NCBI RefSeq assembly: GCF_000003815.2 | Contig: NC_049982.1 | Location: 23,225,573-23,281,969 of the forward strand | Direction: 5' to 3' | DNA from: Branchiostoma floridae | Taxonomy: Eukaryota > Chordata > Leptocardii > Amphioxiformes > Branchiostomatidae | DNA length: 56,397 nucleotides | In this document: piece by piece, positions 43,501 through 55,170 of the stretch | Numbering within the stretch: position 1 is the first letter of the stretch | Layout of the letters: every line of letters begins with the position of its first letter | Translations under genes and position numbers: made by a program | Notes under the pieces: model-generated | Told to the model about the DNA's origin: nothing | The model's database searches: none | Seen by the model: the letters and a program-made list of their open reading frames with translations, nothing else

Positions 43501-46500
43501 ACCTCTTGATCCTGACCTCTTGTCCGCTAGCCTAAGCCATGCTTTCAGTGACAGAATCTTAATCTAAATCCCTCAAATAAGGATCTAAGTTATGAAGATG
43601 AAGAACCTACATGGAAGGCAGTAGAGGGCTTGATCGCCTTGATGACATGTTCCTCTGCAGGTTTCTTGCCGTAGCAGCAGTGTTCTGCCACAAACTGTAA
43701 CATGGCATCTCTGGCCTCCTGTTGTGTCAGCCCGGCACCCCTGGAAACCAGTGGAATGTTTGTGTCAAAGTTTGGGGTTCATAAGATACTGTATTGGAAA
43801 CGGAGATTTTACAAAAAAGAAGATCTTGAACCAGTTTAACTCACTGGAGCTCAGCTATTCTTCCACTGTCTACCAGGTCATGACAGAGAAGGCAGATGCT
43901 ACATACTGTATGGACAGACTATTATGAGGTTCATTGTACCAGAGAGATTCTCCTACAGTTTTTGATAAGTACAACAAACAGTGAACCACTGTCAGCTTTT
44001 AGGTCCCATCCTAAGGACTGCAACTCTTTCTTGTAGCATGCTGGGTGAGCAACAATAGCCTGGTGCATTTGAACCTACAACAGGTATACCTCTTGTTTAG
44101 CGGCAGGGTCTGCGCACAGTACACATAGATAACACGAAAGTTGATATTGTGGTACTATTAGTTTTGAACCTGCCAATATAGTGGCATTAGCTGCAATATC
44201 TAAATACGTTATAATATTAGAAGAAAAAGAGAAAAGTTTAGCTATGTAACATTACACATACTTACTCAGCATACTGCTCCGGAGGTTTGGTGTAGTTCTC
44301 AGGAGGTACATACTGGGGTGGAGGTGGAACCCCTGGGTCATCAGATACAAATCATTATTGAATTGAAACTTTATGAGAACTTTTTTTGTTATTACACAAG
44401 TTTTCATAATTCTGCTAAGTTACTCGCAGGCCGTCTAAAACATGAGGTAATGTTGCATAAATTTCTGTCACTTAGCTCAATGTGAAATCTCTTACTCTGC
44501 AATATTGCTAGTCTAATAAGATAGATGTACTTTAAAATTATTGTATGGCATTGTACTTTTTATATGTCTGAGTAATGTCAATTTTACAGTGAGAAGTATC
44601 TGGTAACAGTCCAACAAGTCCCTAAACTAGGATATAGCGTTACGTACATGCATCAATCTTGAAATGCAGTTTATCTCTTATATCTAGTAATTTCTCCAAT
44701 ATGTGACATAAATGAAGACATCTTACAGTCGTTCAGCCCCACTTGTTCGTATCCCTGCACACCCCCCAGCTTGCCGATGTCTGGGTCCGGTCCGTGGTCA
44801 TCAGCAGCGTCCTCGTTGTCTTCCGGATCCGAGTCGGGGACGTCATCGCCAGTGTATCCGGGCTGGTCGCTCTGGCCTGAGTTGGGCTGCCAAGCTGCGG
44901 AAAAGGTGTACAAAACCAACTCAATAGGTCAAAGAATACTGATATTGGCTATTGTAAAGATAATCGTAATGAATTAATGTGTTATTGCAAATTCATGCCC
45001 ATGGGGCTAATTTGCAAGTGAACAAAATCAAATACATAGGGTGATTGAAAACGGGTAAATAATCTAAATTCTAACATACAAAGATTAACTGATTGTATGT
45101 ACATACAGAATATCGAGTACGATTCTAAAACCTATGTTACTATTGCGGGATTTGACTTCTTTTTTGAAAGCAGTTGAAAATGAAATATCCCACATTTTCT
45201 ATGATAGATTTATTCGATGATCTTAGCAGAAGGTGAGTCTTTTGTATGTTTTTTAAAAATGAAAAGTTTGGTGTGATTTCGGACACTCTTTCAAACAGTG
45301 TGTTCCTTTCAGCATCGAATTGGGGACAGTCACAGATGAAATGTGGACATGCTTAAAAAGATCTCAAGAGGTTTGAAAAAAAATTCTGTATCTTTAAAAA
45401 AATCTCAAGATGCTTTGAAAAAAATCTCAAGATTGTTGAAATCTTTTTCCTAAAATTGATACAAAACAGTGCAAAAAAGGACTTGATGATCTTAATGATA
45501 TAACATTATGACAGTAATCCTGACTTGACCCAACAAGGTACTTGGCCTACCACCCTGGGCACTTGATCAACCAGGGCACTTGGCCCACCAGGGCACTTGA
45601 CCCTAAAACCAATTGTCCTTTGCCTATTGTAAACAGCCTACTTGATCTGAATTAAGTCTTATCTTTGTGATTTTACATTATTCACAACATTTTTTGCGAC
45701 TTACTGTAAGAAAAATCAATATGTCACTTGTTTACTCCAATGACTAATCTCAAACTAGATCTGAGAAAAAAAAGGTGGTTGAGTTGCAAATGATGATAAC
45801 AATGACAAATTTATGAAAAAGACTCACGTTGATGTTGGACAGCTCCTGGCTGGTTAGGGGCGAAGTTGCCTTGCTGGTGTGGTGGAGGATAACCGCCCCC
45901 CTGTTGTGGAGGGGGGTAACCACCCCCTTGTGGAGGGGGGTAGCCACCTTGCTGGTTGGGAGGATAGCCTGTAACAGAGGGAGCATTATGAGCTGACTGG
46001 TAGTGTATCACATACACCTACATGTTAATAGAATAAACTATACCCAACTTGCATGAATGACACCTTTATCAGCAGGGTAACCTACATGCTGACTGGCAGT
46101 GTATTGATGATAATCATGTCATGTAATGAAACACAGTCACATACACCTACATGTTAATCAAATAAACTATACCCAACTTGCATGTATATTGTTACACCTT
46201 TATCAGCAGGATAGTTACATCTGTTGTCTTTATAAACAGGGTGATTTACTTAGGATATTGAGTCAATGGTTGGTGGTTTGAAAATGGAAATATTACATTT
46301 TCATATTATTGCAACTTGAATGTCTGTTGACTTGATATCCCTAGACACCTAGAAACATGTATATAGGCTACCCCATGGATAAAGGTGAACTAGCAATACT
46401 GACACGGTGACTACATATATTAATTTCTAATCACAGTCATATGTAACAGCAGCAGCAAATCATTAATATTACTGTGACAGTACTGTGTTGTTCCCTAAGT

Positions 46501-47133
46501 TTATCTATTTCCTTGGTGCTATGATCTAGTTGTATTTAAGAGGTCACTACCATTAAACCATTTCAAACATTTTGTGAGTTTTTGAGAATTTGTGGATACA
46601 TACATGTACAGTATATACTGGTAGAGATGACAGAAATGAATAAATAAACATCACTATTACTGCAATATCAATATACTTTTTTTCCAATAAAATATGAAAT
46701 TTCAAGGGCAATTTAAATTTTCATGACAATGATTACAACCCCCTGTGATATTTTTAGATGGCAGAGTCCAGTCTCACTCCACTGGCAGCTGGCTATACAG
46801 ATCAATAGAGATTATACACTGTAGTGGTTTGACCTCATTTCACCAAAGGCTTTTTCTGAGTCACCGGTCAGCTCTTCTATTGTTGACATAGTCTCAAATT
46901 ACAGAGCCTACGCATGCCAACATTAGGTATTCTCCTAAATGACAGGAACAGCAAGAAACAAGAATAGGGATAGTATCCTCTGTCAGTACTTGTCAGCAAC
47001 ATTATAGTAGCAACTGTCAAGTAACTTAGTAAAGCTGAATAACACTGTGTTACGTTATTAGGAATTTCATGACATAAACTGTCAATGACCACACATGTTC
47101 AACATTGTTACATGTGTACTGCCCCCCCAATCA

Positions 47134-47203
<70 letters not shown>

Positions 47204-48587
47204 TATATGTGTGTGTGTCACCTGAGTACAACATTTTTCTGTTTAGATACAATAAAAGTAGACCTATTTTTTTAACATAAACATTTGCACTAATAATCAA
47301 TGTTTAAGTCAAATTACTCACCAGCAGGATTCAAGAGCTCAAGAAATATGATCTGGGATATTTTGGTGTTCAATAACATTGTAAGGGTGTATATCAGGTA
47401 CAAATGTCTGTGTTTATTGAATTGATAACATTTACTATAATTATTGAGGATGATAAAATGTTGTATTTTAGTGTCATAAACACTTTAAGCTTACAGTTGT
47501 ATTCAACCCATCAACAGGTGTCAGATTCTGACTTGCAACAGGTTATCTAACGTTATATACAGGTGCATTCAAGGTGCTTTATATGCCTTGAAATTAATTA
47601 TTTTATTTTGCAGTGTATAGGAGAAAATGGAGTGTTTTAAGTTTTAAGTTTCTGATAGTACTATGATCACATAGTCTGTACATTAATGAAAACACTCAGG
47701 TGGTTTTAGTTTGTGCCATTAATCGCCAAAACTGCAAAAATTAAAACTGACCTGAAAATTTCAAGACCTACAGTAGTGTCCTCTAATATTATACTACAGT
47801 GACTGGGGTAACTAGTTCAACAGGTTGATAGAGTTACAAGACAGCTTGCCTGGTTTCTAAGGCCTAAAATAAACCGTATCAGTGATGAAATTGTCCTCTG
47901 GGAACGTACATTAGCGGCTGTCTCATGTAACGGTTTGCCTGGGGCACAATATCAATATCATGGGAGGCAGAACCATGTGTACATTGGCCAGACTTTGGGG
48001 GACGTTACAGCGTAATCTGTCATGTCATTTTGGGTGACATGGTTTGGTATCAAGCATAATACATGTAGATAATGGGGTTGGGGCAGTATTTAGGTCAAAC
48101 ATTCCAGGTTCTTCCCACAATTTCTATATTCATAGGAAGGCCACTGGATGAATTTGTTTTTCTCATATGGCACTTAGTAAGTGCTTTAAAATTTGCTCTT
48201 TGGGCAAAGGTGTTCCCTAAATCATAGCGTTAACGTTACTGCGATCTGTTTATGTTTTGAAGCTCCTTTGTCCAGCATGCCTGTTGCCTATGCAAGCATT
48301 AAGTTGTTCATTAACCATAACAACCTGATGATATATTGCTGAGCAGAATTTCCGAATACCAGAGTGCAACTGAGGTGGCAACGTTAACGTTGTAACAAGT
48401 AGAACACCTGTCTGTACGTTAAAATTCTTCCATTTCCCCGTTTTCTAGTACTCCCACTCAATCTAACCTTTAACCCTATTAAGGCCAACACACGAAGCAA
48501 AATGGTTACGACTGTTATAATTTCCGTTTACTTAGTCTACAGGTCACTCTTAAGTATCGTACCTGCTTGCGGAGGTGGGTAGCTCAT
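37596..48587 (-). CDS. SSUH2: SSUH2 homologue, 13 exons, 446 aa
   Basis: Exons (minus): 48563-48587, 45828-45968, 44727-44894, 44266-44332, 43611-43740, 42901-42961, 42141-42265, 41671-41733, 40797-40906, 39969-40061, 38842-38944, 38194-38301, 37596-37742. All phases join, total 1341 bases with TGA at 37596-37598. The N-terminus (MSYPPPQA, then repeated GGYPPPQ) and an acidic exon 3 form a disordered arm. The conserved part runs from LTQQEARDAMLQFVAEHCCY through WDIACTAGQFFNDEVRLIEV, then six CXXC pairs (C241 to C312; CHSCYGRG, CPRCHGRG, CSTCHGSG, CHWCHGSG, CIRCGGDG, CGVC), a DnaJ-type zinc-finger array, to NTRYWVYGNEHRVHAPDYP. This matches vertebrate SSUH2, reported in tooth/dentin development, with unsettled molecular role. 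The last residues are CCWGCVIL, a CaaX-type end suggesting prenylation. The PPPQ arm is longer than in human SSUH2. Introns are rich in small transposons. Confidence 0.95.
37804..38047. mobile_element. Palindromic fold-back element in SSUH2 intron 12
   Basis: The two halves are long imperfect inverted repeats. AATAGAATACTTCTTCAAT, TGACTCTTGAAAA, GCACAGTA, TTGATCA and AGATCACAAGACT on the left all recur inverted, in mirrored order, on the right. The element is about 244 bases with no coding capacity, a fold-back type MITE. Confidence 0.8.
38613..38786. mobile_element. Palindromic MITE family copy 1 (SSUH2 intron 11), truncated
   Basis: Begins AGTTCACCTTTATCTGTGGG, contains AAAACAGGGTA and ATATCAAGTTGACTG, and ends near AAAGGATATAGGCAACCC. 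The right terminal box found in copies 2-4 is missing. Confidence 0.7.
39122..39699 (-). mobile_element. Internally deleted mariner element in SSUH2 intron 10
   Basis: Terminal inverted repeats start GGGGCATTCAATAAGTAAT and are flanked by TA on both sides (39120-39121 and 39700-39701), the mariner target-site duplication. The minus strand encodes the N-terminal DNA-binding part of a mariner transposase (EQVECRAVIRFLYLKGRTP, then APSYDLVKRW, FKQGRKSVE, PRPGRPSS). The catalytic domain is missing: the frame ends at 39208 within 578 bases. It is nonautonomous and derived from a SETMAR-type mariner. Confidence 0.9.
40529..40731. mobile_element. Palindromic MITE family copy 2 (SSUH2 intron 9)
   Basis: 203 bases, running from AGTTCTCCTTTATCCGTTGG to GGATAAAAGTGAACT. 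The whole element is an imperfect palindrome (GGGTAACC/GGTTACCCC; AAAACAGGGTA/TACCCTGTTTT; GGTTTAAAG/CTTGAAACC). Same family as 38613, 43271 and 46191. Confidence 0.85.
41240..41485 (+). mobile_element. Two tRNA-derived SINE-like copies (SSUH2 intron 8)
   Basis: GGTTGGAATCC (41274-41284) and GGTTTGAATCC (41428-41438) are near-consensus B boxes 154 bases apart. Each is preceded by GAGGATGT(A/G)AGATG and followed by CACTTCTGACACCATGTT. This is a tandem or twice-inserted SINE head. Confidence 0.55.
41866..42122. repeat. 54-base minisatellite in SSUH2 intron 7
   Basis: The unit AGGTACTGAAACACTATCCA and following bases starts at 41866, 41920, 41974, 42028 and 42082 with an exact period of 54. The last unit is cut at about 42122, only 18 bases from the exon 7 donor. 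Units 3-5 are nearly identical; the first two carry a few substitutions. Confidence 0.95.
43271..43466. mobile_element. Palindromic MITE family copy 3 (SSUH2 intron 5)
   Basis: 196 bases from AGTTCACCTTTAGCCGTGGG to CGGATAAAGGGGAACT, with internal ATATCAAGTCGATGG and CACTTGATATCC in opposite orientation. Same palindromic design as copies 2 and 4. Confidence 0.85.
45995..46185. repeat. Local direct duplication in SSUH2 intron 1
   Basis: The string ACTGG(T/C)AGTGTAT and the longer CACATACACCTACATGTTAA through ACTATACCCAACTTGCATG occur twice (about 45997-46055 and 46093-46185). Each is followed by the left end of the palindromic MITE (CACCTTTATCAGCAGG), so duplication happened after insertion. 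Confidence 0.75.
46191..46391. mobile_element. Palindromic MITE family copy 4 (SSUH2 intron 1)
   Basis: 201 bases from TACACCTTTATCAGCAGG to CCCCATGGATAAAGGTGAACT, with internal AAACAGGGTGA and TTGACTTGATATCC. A partial left end of the same family lies at 46060-46085. Confidence 0.85.
47138..47218. repeat. (TA)n(TG)n microsatellite in SSUH2 intron 1
   Basis: About 70 bases of TA repeat followed by a short TG run. Confidence 0.95.
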
Positions 48588-51179
48588 GACTGCACCTCTC
48601 GTAGGTCTGAAGAAAAAAAGGCACAGGTACTTTCCGTGACTCTAAGTGTACTCAACTGTCATGTTGTTGTGGCCGCTCGGACCTAGCAACCTTTGTGTGC
48701 CTTTTGCACACGGCTGTCACCGATACGGCCACTCCCTCGAAACACGATCCGCTTTCAGAAATTCGCCAATTGCAAGCAGATATTTGGAAGGCCGCGTCCT
48801 TTGTTTCGTCCGCCACTCTTCTTGCTGGTTTATAGCACGTGTTTCTAAAAATCATTTAATTTTGATAGTGTGGTTTGTCAGTAATAATTGACCGACACAA
48901 CAAAGGGAAAGTTAAAGATAAGAAAACTTGAACAACTGGTTTTGTGAGGGAAAAGAATGATGTTACAGACATTAACGTATAAATGTACCAGTATGCAAGG
49001 AGTTATACTAAAGTTATATAACTAATCATTCATGGTTTTTGCATGTTTTGCCCTATTTGTGCATTTCCTTTCTCTTCTGTTATAAGTTTAAGTAGATAAT
49101 GTTTCTTTAGGTTTATTTGAGGTATCTGGGAGTCAAACTGAATTTTACGGTACTGCGGGGAAACTTTCGAATTTTGATATCTCATGTTCTGGTTTTTATT
49201 TTATTTCAAACTGTTCATTTTATCGAGTTGGAAGGAAAATGTAACAATGTAGCCCATTTCTTACCGGAGGTTGGGAAATACTTTCGTGTACTGTGCTGTA
49301 AGACAACAACTCACCTAGCACGCCACAGGAGAATAGGACAATACGGCAAAACATTAATTATTATGCCGCTCTATTAGTATACATTTATTGTACTTTTATT
49401 GCATGTGTGCTTTGTGTTGCTTCTATTGTTATAGCACGTTTCATGCGACACACTTTTTCTAATTCTACTGCAGCATGAAGCAACTTTAGTAAACATAGAA
49501 ACTTCTCATCATTAATTCATCACAGAGAAACTAGATATCGTGGGTTGTTTCTGGATCCCAACCTGCAAGCACGTGTCAATCTAAACTGATTTTATTTTTT
49601 ATTCTTATGATACATGACGGTCTTATTGGCGTACCCGGCGGAATTAACGTTATGAATTTCTTATTCATGTTAGTAGGCGTTAGATCTTAGAATGTGTAGA
49701 TGTAAAAAAGAAGTACATACTTGTCATTACTATATAGCTCGTCACAATCATTCTACAATGTATTTACTTTTGTTGTAAAATTATATCTATAGCTGTAGAG
49801 GACCTCACGAAGTCTCTGTGCGTTGGTTGTGTCAACAAAGTTCTCTAGTTTATAAACGAAACTCGGTACATCTGCTTGACCTGACTGACCTGCGCCACAC
49901 ATGGTAACCTGAGTACGTGTCGATGATTATTTACATACTGCAACAGATAAAAAGATAAAAGTAACGTAAGTACTCAACCTTCTGCTCTAAATTGGCAGCA
50001 CCCTGTCCGTCCTACGATAAGCCTGGAATCCCAACTATTGTCAGGACCCACACTCAGGCTCGATCTTCGGCTTTAGGTTTAACATGCATGCCCCAAGAAA
50101 ATTTTCAGCCCCCTTTGGAAGATATTTTCCGAGGGCTGTTACGAGTATCAGGCAAGAAAAATTACCGAGGTGGGATAAGTTGGCCAAATAACAATACTTC
50201 CTTCAGTTTTGTTCTTTCATCGCGAAATGGAATTGTCATTAATTTATTGCCACAACAGAGATGTAACAAATACCCTGCCCATGAAAAGGCTCCCCCGGCG
50301 CCCAAGGTTATATTGCACCGTTAAATTCACAAAATATTGAATTTATAGATGAACAGATGACACAATGTTGAATTTGTTCAACGATTTATTGTTTTAAACC
50401 GTTTGCAGAGATGCTACAAGAAGTATTTATTAGGTCACATTAGACCACGCGAATATGAATTGAAGGACGGCACACGCACGTATTTTGGCATTTAAAAAAA
50501 AATCCAAATGAAACTCATTTCGTTCTGGACGGTACCTTGTACTGTGTGCTGCACAGCATTGAATATCACCTGGGTTGAAAGAATGAATGCAGAGAGGAGT
50601 AGAGAGAAAATCATATTGATATCATTTAGGCTGGTGTAAAACACTTTATTCCAATGAAAGAATAACATTCCAAAGAAAGAAAGAAGAGAGAGATGGAAAA
50701 TATAAATATTGTTGCCGCCGTATTCACCTCCTTGGTCACATAATCTGTATCTAATAACTTGTCAGTGACCAGAAATATCCCTGTTATATTGCACGAAAAT
50801 CGATCGGGCGACGAATCTGCGATCTCTAAATGTCATTTTCAATCAGAACTGTAAATACCAAAACTTATCGAACTACTAGTATTGCTTTTTTTCGCAAGGA
50901 ACGTTGTGCTTTACCTCGTCCTCGTGCGCGCAAGAGGTCATGGGAGGTTCATTATCATAAACACATTCCAAGGCAATCGCCCAAGCCTCGCTCAGTGGTT
51001 TTTAAGTGAAAATGCGGGCGACCCTTTTGTGGACCTTAAAATCGGCCGATCCTCCTACGATCAAGAAGTACGGCCGAAGCGCGTCGACAATGTGAGAATT
51101 CAACGATTACATTAAGAGTTCAACGATTACATTACGACATCACTTTATAGCTCTACTCCTCCACCGAATTCACTTCTGC
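48588..51179. other. 5' flank of SSUH2, no other gene seen
   Basis: No TATA box is obvious upstream of the SSUH2 start codon. I found no splice-bounded exon in 48.6-51.2 kb; open frames such as 49992-50324 lack motifs. A run of C residues lies at about 51180-51191. Confidence 0.4.
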
Positions 51180-51234
51180 CCCCCCCCCCCCAATTGTCTT
51201 TCCCGAAAACAAAACGCCATTCTCGATATGTCTA

Positions 51235-51330
51235 GACTGTGTTTAACCAATCTCTCGCTGGCTTAATGACCCCTAGGTAGTGGCAACTGTAAAGCCGGTC
51301 GCTGGGGGCGCGAATTTGGTCAGGCTACAG
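51235..51330. repeat. Dispersed repeat, related to 7205-7325
   Basis: Shares CTGTGTTTAAC, CTCTCGCTGGCTTAATGACC, GTGGCAACTGTA and GGTCAGGCTAC, in order, with 7205-7325. It abuts the satellite that follows. Confidence 0.6.
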
Positions 51331-51652
51331 GGTTCGCTTTGCGGTTACCGAAGGGTTCGCTTTGCGGTTACTAGTACTGAAGGGTTCGTTTAGCGGTTAG
51401 CGTAGGTGAACCTTCATTCGCTTTCAAGCCCTATAGAAAAGTTTCGAAGTAATTTTTATCACTCAAATAACTTTCTGCCTACTGCCCACGGGTTTTCCTA
51501 CGGAATTCAAGTGATAAAAGTAACGCACACCTTGTTTCAGATTCCGGAAGTTCCATCGTAAGGGGTCGCTTTGCGGTTACCGAAGGGTTTGCTTAGCGGT
51601 TACCGTAAGTGAACATTCAATCGCTTTCAGCCCTATAGAAAAGTTTCCGCTA
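51329..51652. repeat. Satellite B, diverged left block
   Basis: About 1.6 units related to 53899-54509: GGTTACCGAAGGGTTCGCTT, CTATAGAAAAGT, TTTCTGCCTACT, ACGGGTTTTCCTA, GATAAAAGTAACGCAC. It is more diverged than the right-hand block and ends in a gap. Confidence 0.8.
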
Positions 51653-52275
51653 NNNNNNNNNNNNNNNNNNNNNNNNNNNNNNNNNNNNNNNNNNNNNNNN
51701 NNNNNNNNNNNNNNNNNNNNNNNNNNNNNNNNNNNNNNNNNNNNNNNNNNNNNNNNNNNNNNNNNNNNNNNNNNNNNNNNNNNNNNNNNNNNNNNNNNNN
51801 NNNNNNNNNNNNNNNNNNNNNNNNNNNNNNNNNNNNNNNNNNNNNNNNNNNNNNNNNNNNNNNNNNNNNNNNNNNNNNNNNNNNNNNNNNNNNNNNNNNN
51901 NNNNNNNNNNNNNNNNNNNNNNNNNNNNNNNNNNNNNNNNNNNNNNNNNNNNNNNNNNNNNNNNNNNNNNNNNNNNNNNNNNNNNNNNNNNNNNNNNNNN
52001 NNNNNNNNNNNNNNNNNNNNNNNNNNNNNNNNNNNNNNNNNNNNNNNNNNNNNNNNNNNNNNNNNNNNNNNNNNNNNNNNNNNNNNNNNNNNNNNNNNNN
52101 NNNNNNNNNNNNNNNNNNNNNNNNNNNNNNNNNNNNNNNNNNNNNNNNNNNNNNNNNNNNNNNNNNNNNNNNNNNNNNNNNNNNNNNNNNNNNNNNNNNN
52201 NNNNNNNNNNNNNNNNNNNNNNNNNNNNNNNNNNNNNNNNNNNNNNNNNNNNNNNNNNNNNNNNNNNNNNNNNNN
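51653..52275. other. Assembly gap, 623 N
   Basis: Run of N inside satellite DNA. Confidence 1.
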
Positions 52276-53536
52276 AAAGGTCGCTTAGCAATGGACTTTG
52301 AAAAGTTTGCAAAACTTGCAAAAATTCCCGTGATACTTCACTTCTCGGAGATATTCTTGAGCATACGGACTCTATTTCGGCGCAACCGGTAGCTCCATTT
52401 TTTGGTGCACCGTCTGTCACGGCAACGGGTAGGGTGATGACTTAAGACTGAGATTGTAGCTTAGGGTTCAAGTTCCGGCCCGGCACACTTCAAATGGTTG
52501 GAAAGGTCGCTTAGCAAGGACTTGAAAGATGCAAACCGCAAAATTCTCGGATAGTTCCTTCTCGAGATATTCTTGAGCATACGGACTCTATTTAGGCGCA
52601 TCCGGTAGGTCCATTTTTGAAGCACCGCCTGTCACGGCAACGCGTAGGGTGATGACTTAAGACTGAGATTTTAGCTTAGGGTTCAAGTTCTGGCCCGGCA
52701 CACTTGGTATGGTTGGAAAGGTCGCTTAGCAAGGACTTGAAAGATGCAAACCGCAAAATTCTCGGATACTTCCTTCTCGAGATATTCTTAAGCATACGGA
52801 CTATTTAGGCGCATCCGGTAGGTCCATTTTTAAAGCATTGCCTGTCAGGGCAACGGGTAGGGTGATGACTTAAGACTGAGATTTTAGCTTAGGGTTCAAG
52901 TTCCGGCCCGGCACACTTAGTATGGTTGGAAAGGTCGCTTAGCAATGACTTGAAGGATGCAAACCGCAAAATTCTCGGATACTTACTTTACGAGATATTC
53001 TTGAGCATACGGACTATTTAGGCGCAACCGATAGCTCCATTTTGAAGCACCGCCCGTCACGGCAACGGGTAGGGTGATGACTTAATGCTTAGATTGTAGC
53101 TTAGGGTTCAAGTTCCGGCCCGGCACACTTAGTATGGTTGGAAAGGTTGCTTAGCAAGGACTTGAAAGATGCAAACCGCAATATTCTCTGATACTTTCTT
53201 CTCGAGATATTCTTGAGCATACGGACTCTATTTAGGCGCAACCGATAGCTCCATTTTTTTGTGCACCGCTTGTCATGGCAACGGGTAGGGTGATGACTTA
53301 AGACTGAGATTGTAGCTTAGGGTTCAAGTTCCGGCCCGGCACACTTAGTATGGTTGGAAAGGTCGCTTAGCAAGGACTTGAAAGATGCAAACCGCAAAAT
53401 TCTCGAATACTTCCTTCTCGAGATATTCTTGAGCATACGGACTATTTAGGCGCAACCGATAGCTCCATTTTTTGAAGCACCGCCTGTCACGGCAACGGGT
53501 AGGGTGATGACTCAAGACTGAGATTGTAGCTTAGGG
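52276..53536. repeat. Satellite A tandem array, period about 212-226
   Basis: Units starting AAAGGTCGCTTAGCAA begin at 52276, 52502, 52717, 52930, 53142 and 53358; the sixth runs into a gap. Conserved blocks are GATGCAAACCGCAAAATTCT, GAGATATTCTTGAGCATACG, ACGGGTAGGGTGATGACT and GTTCCGGCCCGGCACACTT (variants between units). No protein is implied. Confidence 0.95.
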
Positions 53537-53898
53537 NNNNNNNNNNNNNNNNNNNNNNNNNNNNNNNNNNNNNNNNNNNNNNNNNNNNNNNNNNNNNNNN
53601 NNNNNNNNNNNNNNNNNNNNNNNNNNNNNNNNNNNNNNNNNNNNNNNNNNNNNNNNNNNNNNNNNNNNNNNNNNNNNNNNNNNNNNNNNNNNNNNNNNNN
53701 NNNNNNNNNNNNNNNNNNNNNNNNNNNNNNNNNNNNNNNNNNNNNNNNNNNNNNNNNNNNNNNNNNNNNNNNNNNNNNNNNNNNNNNNNNNNNNNNNNNN
53801 NNNNNNNNNNNNNNNNNNNNNNNNNNNNNNNNNNNNNNNNNNNNNNNNNNNNNNNNNNNNNNNNNNNNNNNNNNNNNNNNNNNNNNNNNNNNNNNNNN
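53537..53898. other. Assembly gap, 362 N
   Basis: Run of N between satellites A and B. Confidence 1.
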
Positions 53899-54509
53899 GA
53901 CAAAAGTAACGCACATTTTGTTGAAGATTCTGGAAGTTCCACCGTATGGGGTCACTTTGTGGTTACCGAAGGGTTCGCTTAGCGGTTTCGCCAAGGGGAA
54001 ACTTCGTTCGCTTTCGAGTCTTGTAGAAAAGTAAGGATGTAATTTTGAGTACTCCAATTGCTTTCTGCTTACTCCTTACGGGCTTTACTATGAAATTGAA
54101 GTGACAAAAGTAACGCACATTTCGTTGAAGATTCTGGAAGTTCCATTGAATGGGGTCACTTTGTGGTTTCCGAAGGGTTCGCTTAGCGGTTTCGCCAAGG
54201 GGAAACTTCGTTCGCTTTCGAGCCTTGTAGAAAAGTAAGGAAGTAATTTTGAGTACTCCAATTGCTTTCTGCTTATTCCTTACGGGTTTTACTATGAAAT
54301 TGAAGTGACAAAAGTAACGCACATTTCGTTGAAGATTCTGGAAGTTCCATTGAATGGGGTCACTTTGCGGTTACCGAAGGGTTCGCTTAGCGGTTTCGCC
54401 AAGGGGAAACTTCGTTCGCTTTCGATCCTTGTAGAAAAGTAAGGAAGTATTTTCAGTACTCCAATTGCTTTCTGCTACTCCTTACGGGTTTTACTATGAA
54501 ATTGAAGTG
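53899..54509. repeat. Satellite B tandem array, period 204
   Basis: Units starting GACAAAAGTAACGCACAT begin at 53899, 54103 and 54307 (exact period 204). Conserved blocks: GAAGATTCTGGAAGTTCCA, GGGTTCGCTTAGCGG, GGGGAAACTTCGTTCGCTTT. Because 204 is a multiple of three, one minus-strand frame stays open through successive units (53963-54322) and encodes a 68-residue repeat; this is probably incidental. Confidence 0.95.
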
Positions 54510-54596
54510 NNNNNNNNNNNNNNNNNNNNNNNNNNNNNNNNNNNNNNNNNNNNNNNNNNNNNNNNNNNNNNNNNNNNNNNNNNNNNNNNNNNNNNN
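54510..54596. other. Assembly gap, 87 N
   Basis: Run of N at the end of satellite B. Confidence 1.
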
Positions 54597-55170
54597 ATTT
54601 ATTCTGAAGGTTTTAATGTTATTATTGTTAAAGTTTTCCTTTGTGACTGGAGGGTAACCTCCAGCAACAGAGTCTTGTGAATGTTTTTTGCGTTGAGTGT
54701 TCGCACCTATATCTCTATCTTCCGTTTGCTGCATTCGTATGAGGTTTGGCACGTCGCCTGTGCTCCGTTGTGAAATGATGCACGTCCTTTCTTTTCGCCG
54801 TATTTGTTGTTATGATCGATGTAACATGCATTGGCATAATACCGGCCGTAAGACTTATACCGGCCGATCAAAAATAATGGAATTTAAAGAGATCTACGCT
54901 AACAGTTAAGTGTTACGTCATAGCGGTTGTGACGGACAAAAGTTAAACTAGACAGGTAACATTTGCAAGCAAATACAGAATGTTACCTTCACATGGTCTA
55001 GCCTAGCATTTCTACCAGGAAGGGTAAACTGAAATAGTTGCAGATGTTGACACAGGATAAGACAAGAAGGTACAAATAAATGTTGATAATTTTTTATCTG
55101 TAACGTTATGCATCTTGAATAATGAACACAACGTCTAATATTGTTCCACACAGGGTTTCTCATCATCATC
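54597..55170. other. No gene seen
   Basis: No splice-bounded exon or nameable repeat. Confidence 0.35.

Noticed and set aside
49992-50324. 110-codon plus-strand frame starting MAAPCPSYDK
   Set aside because: No recognisable domain and no splice or promoter support upstream of SSUH2.
52276-54509. CRISPR-like array
   Set aside because: Units are contiguous and about 204-226 bases long with no spacers, in a eukaryotic genome: satellite DNA.
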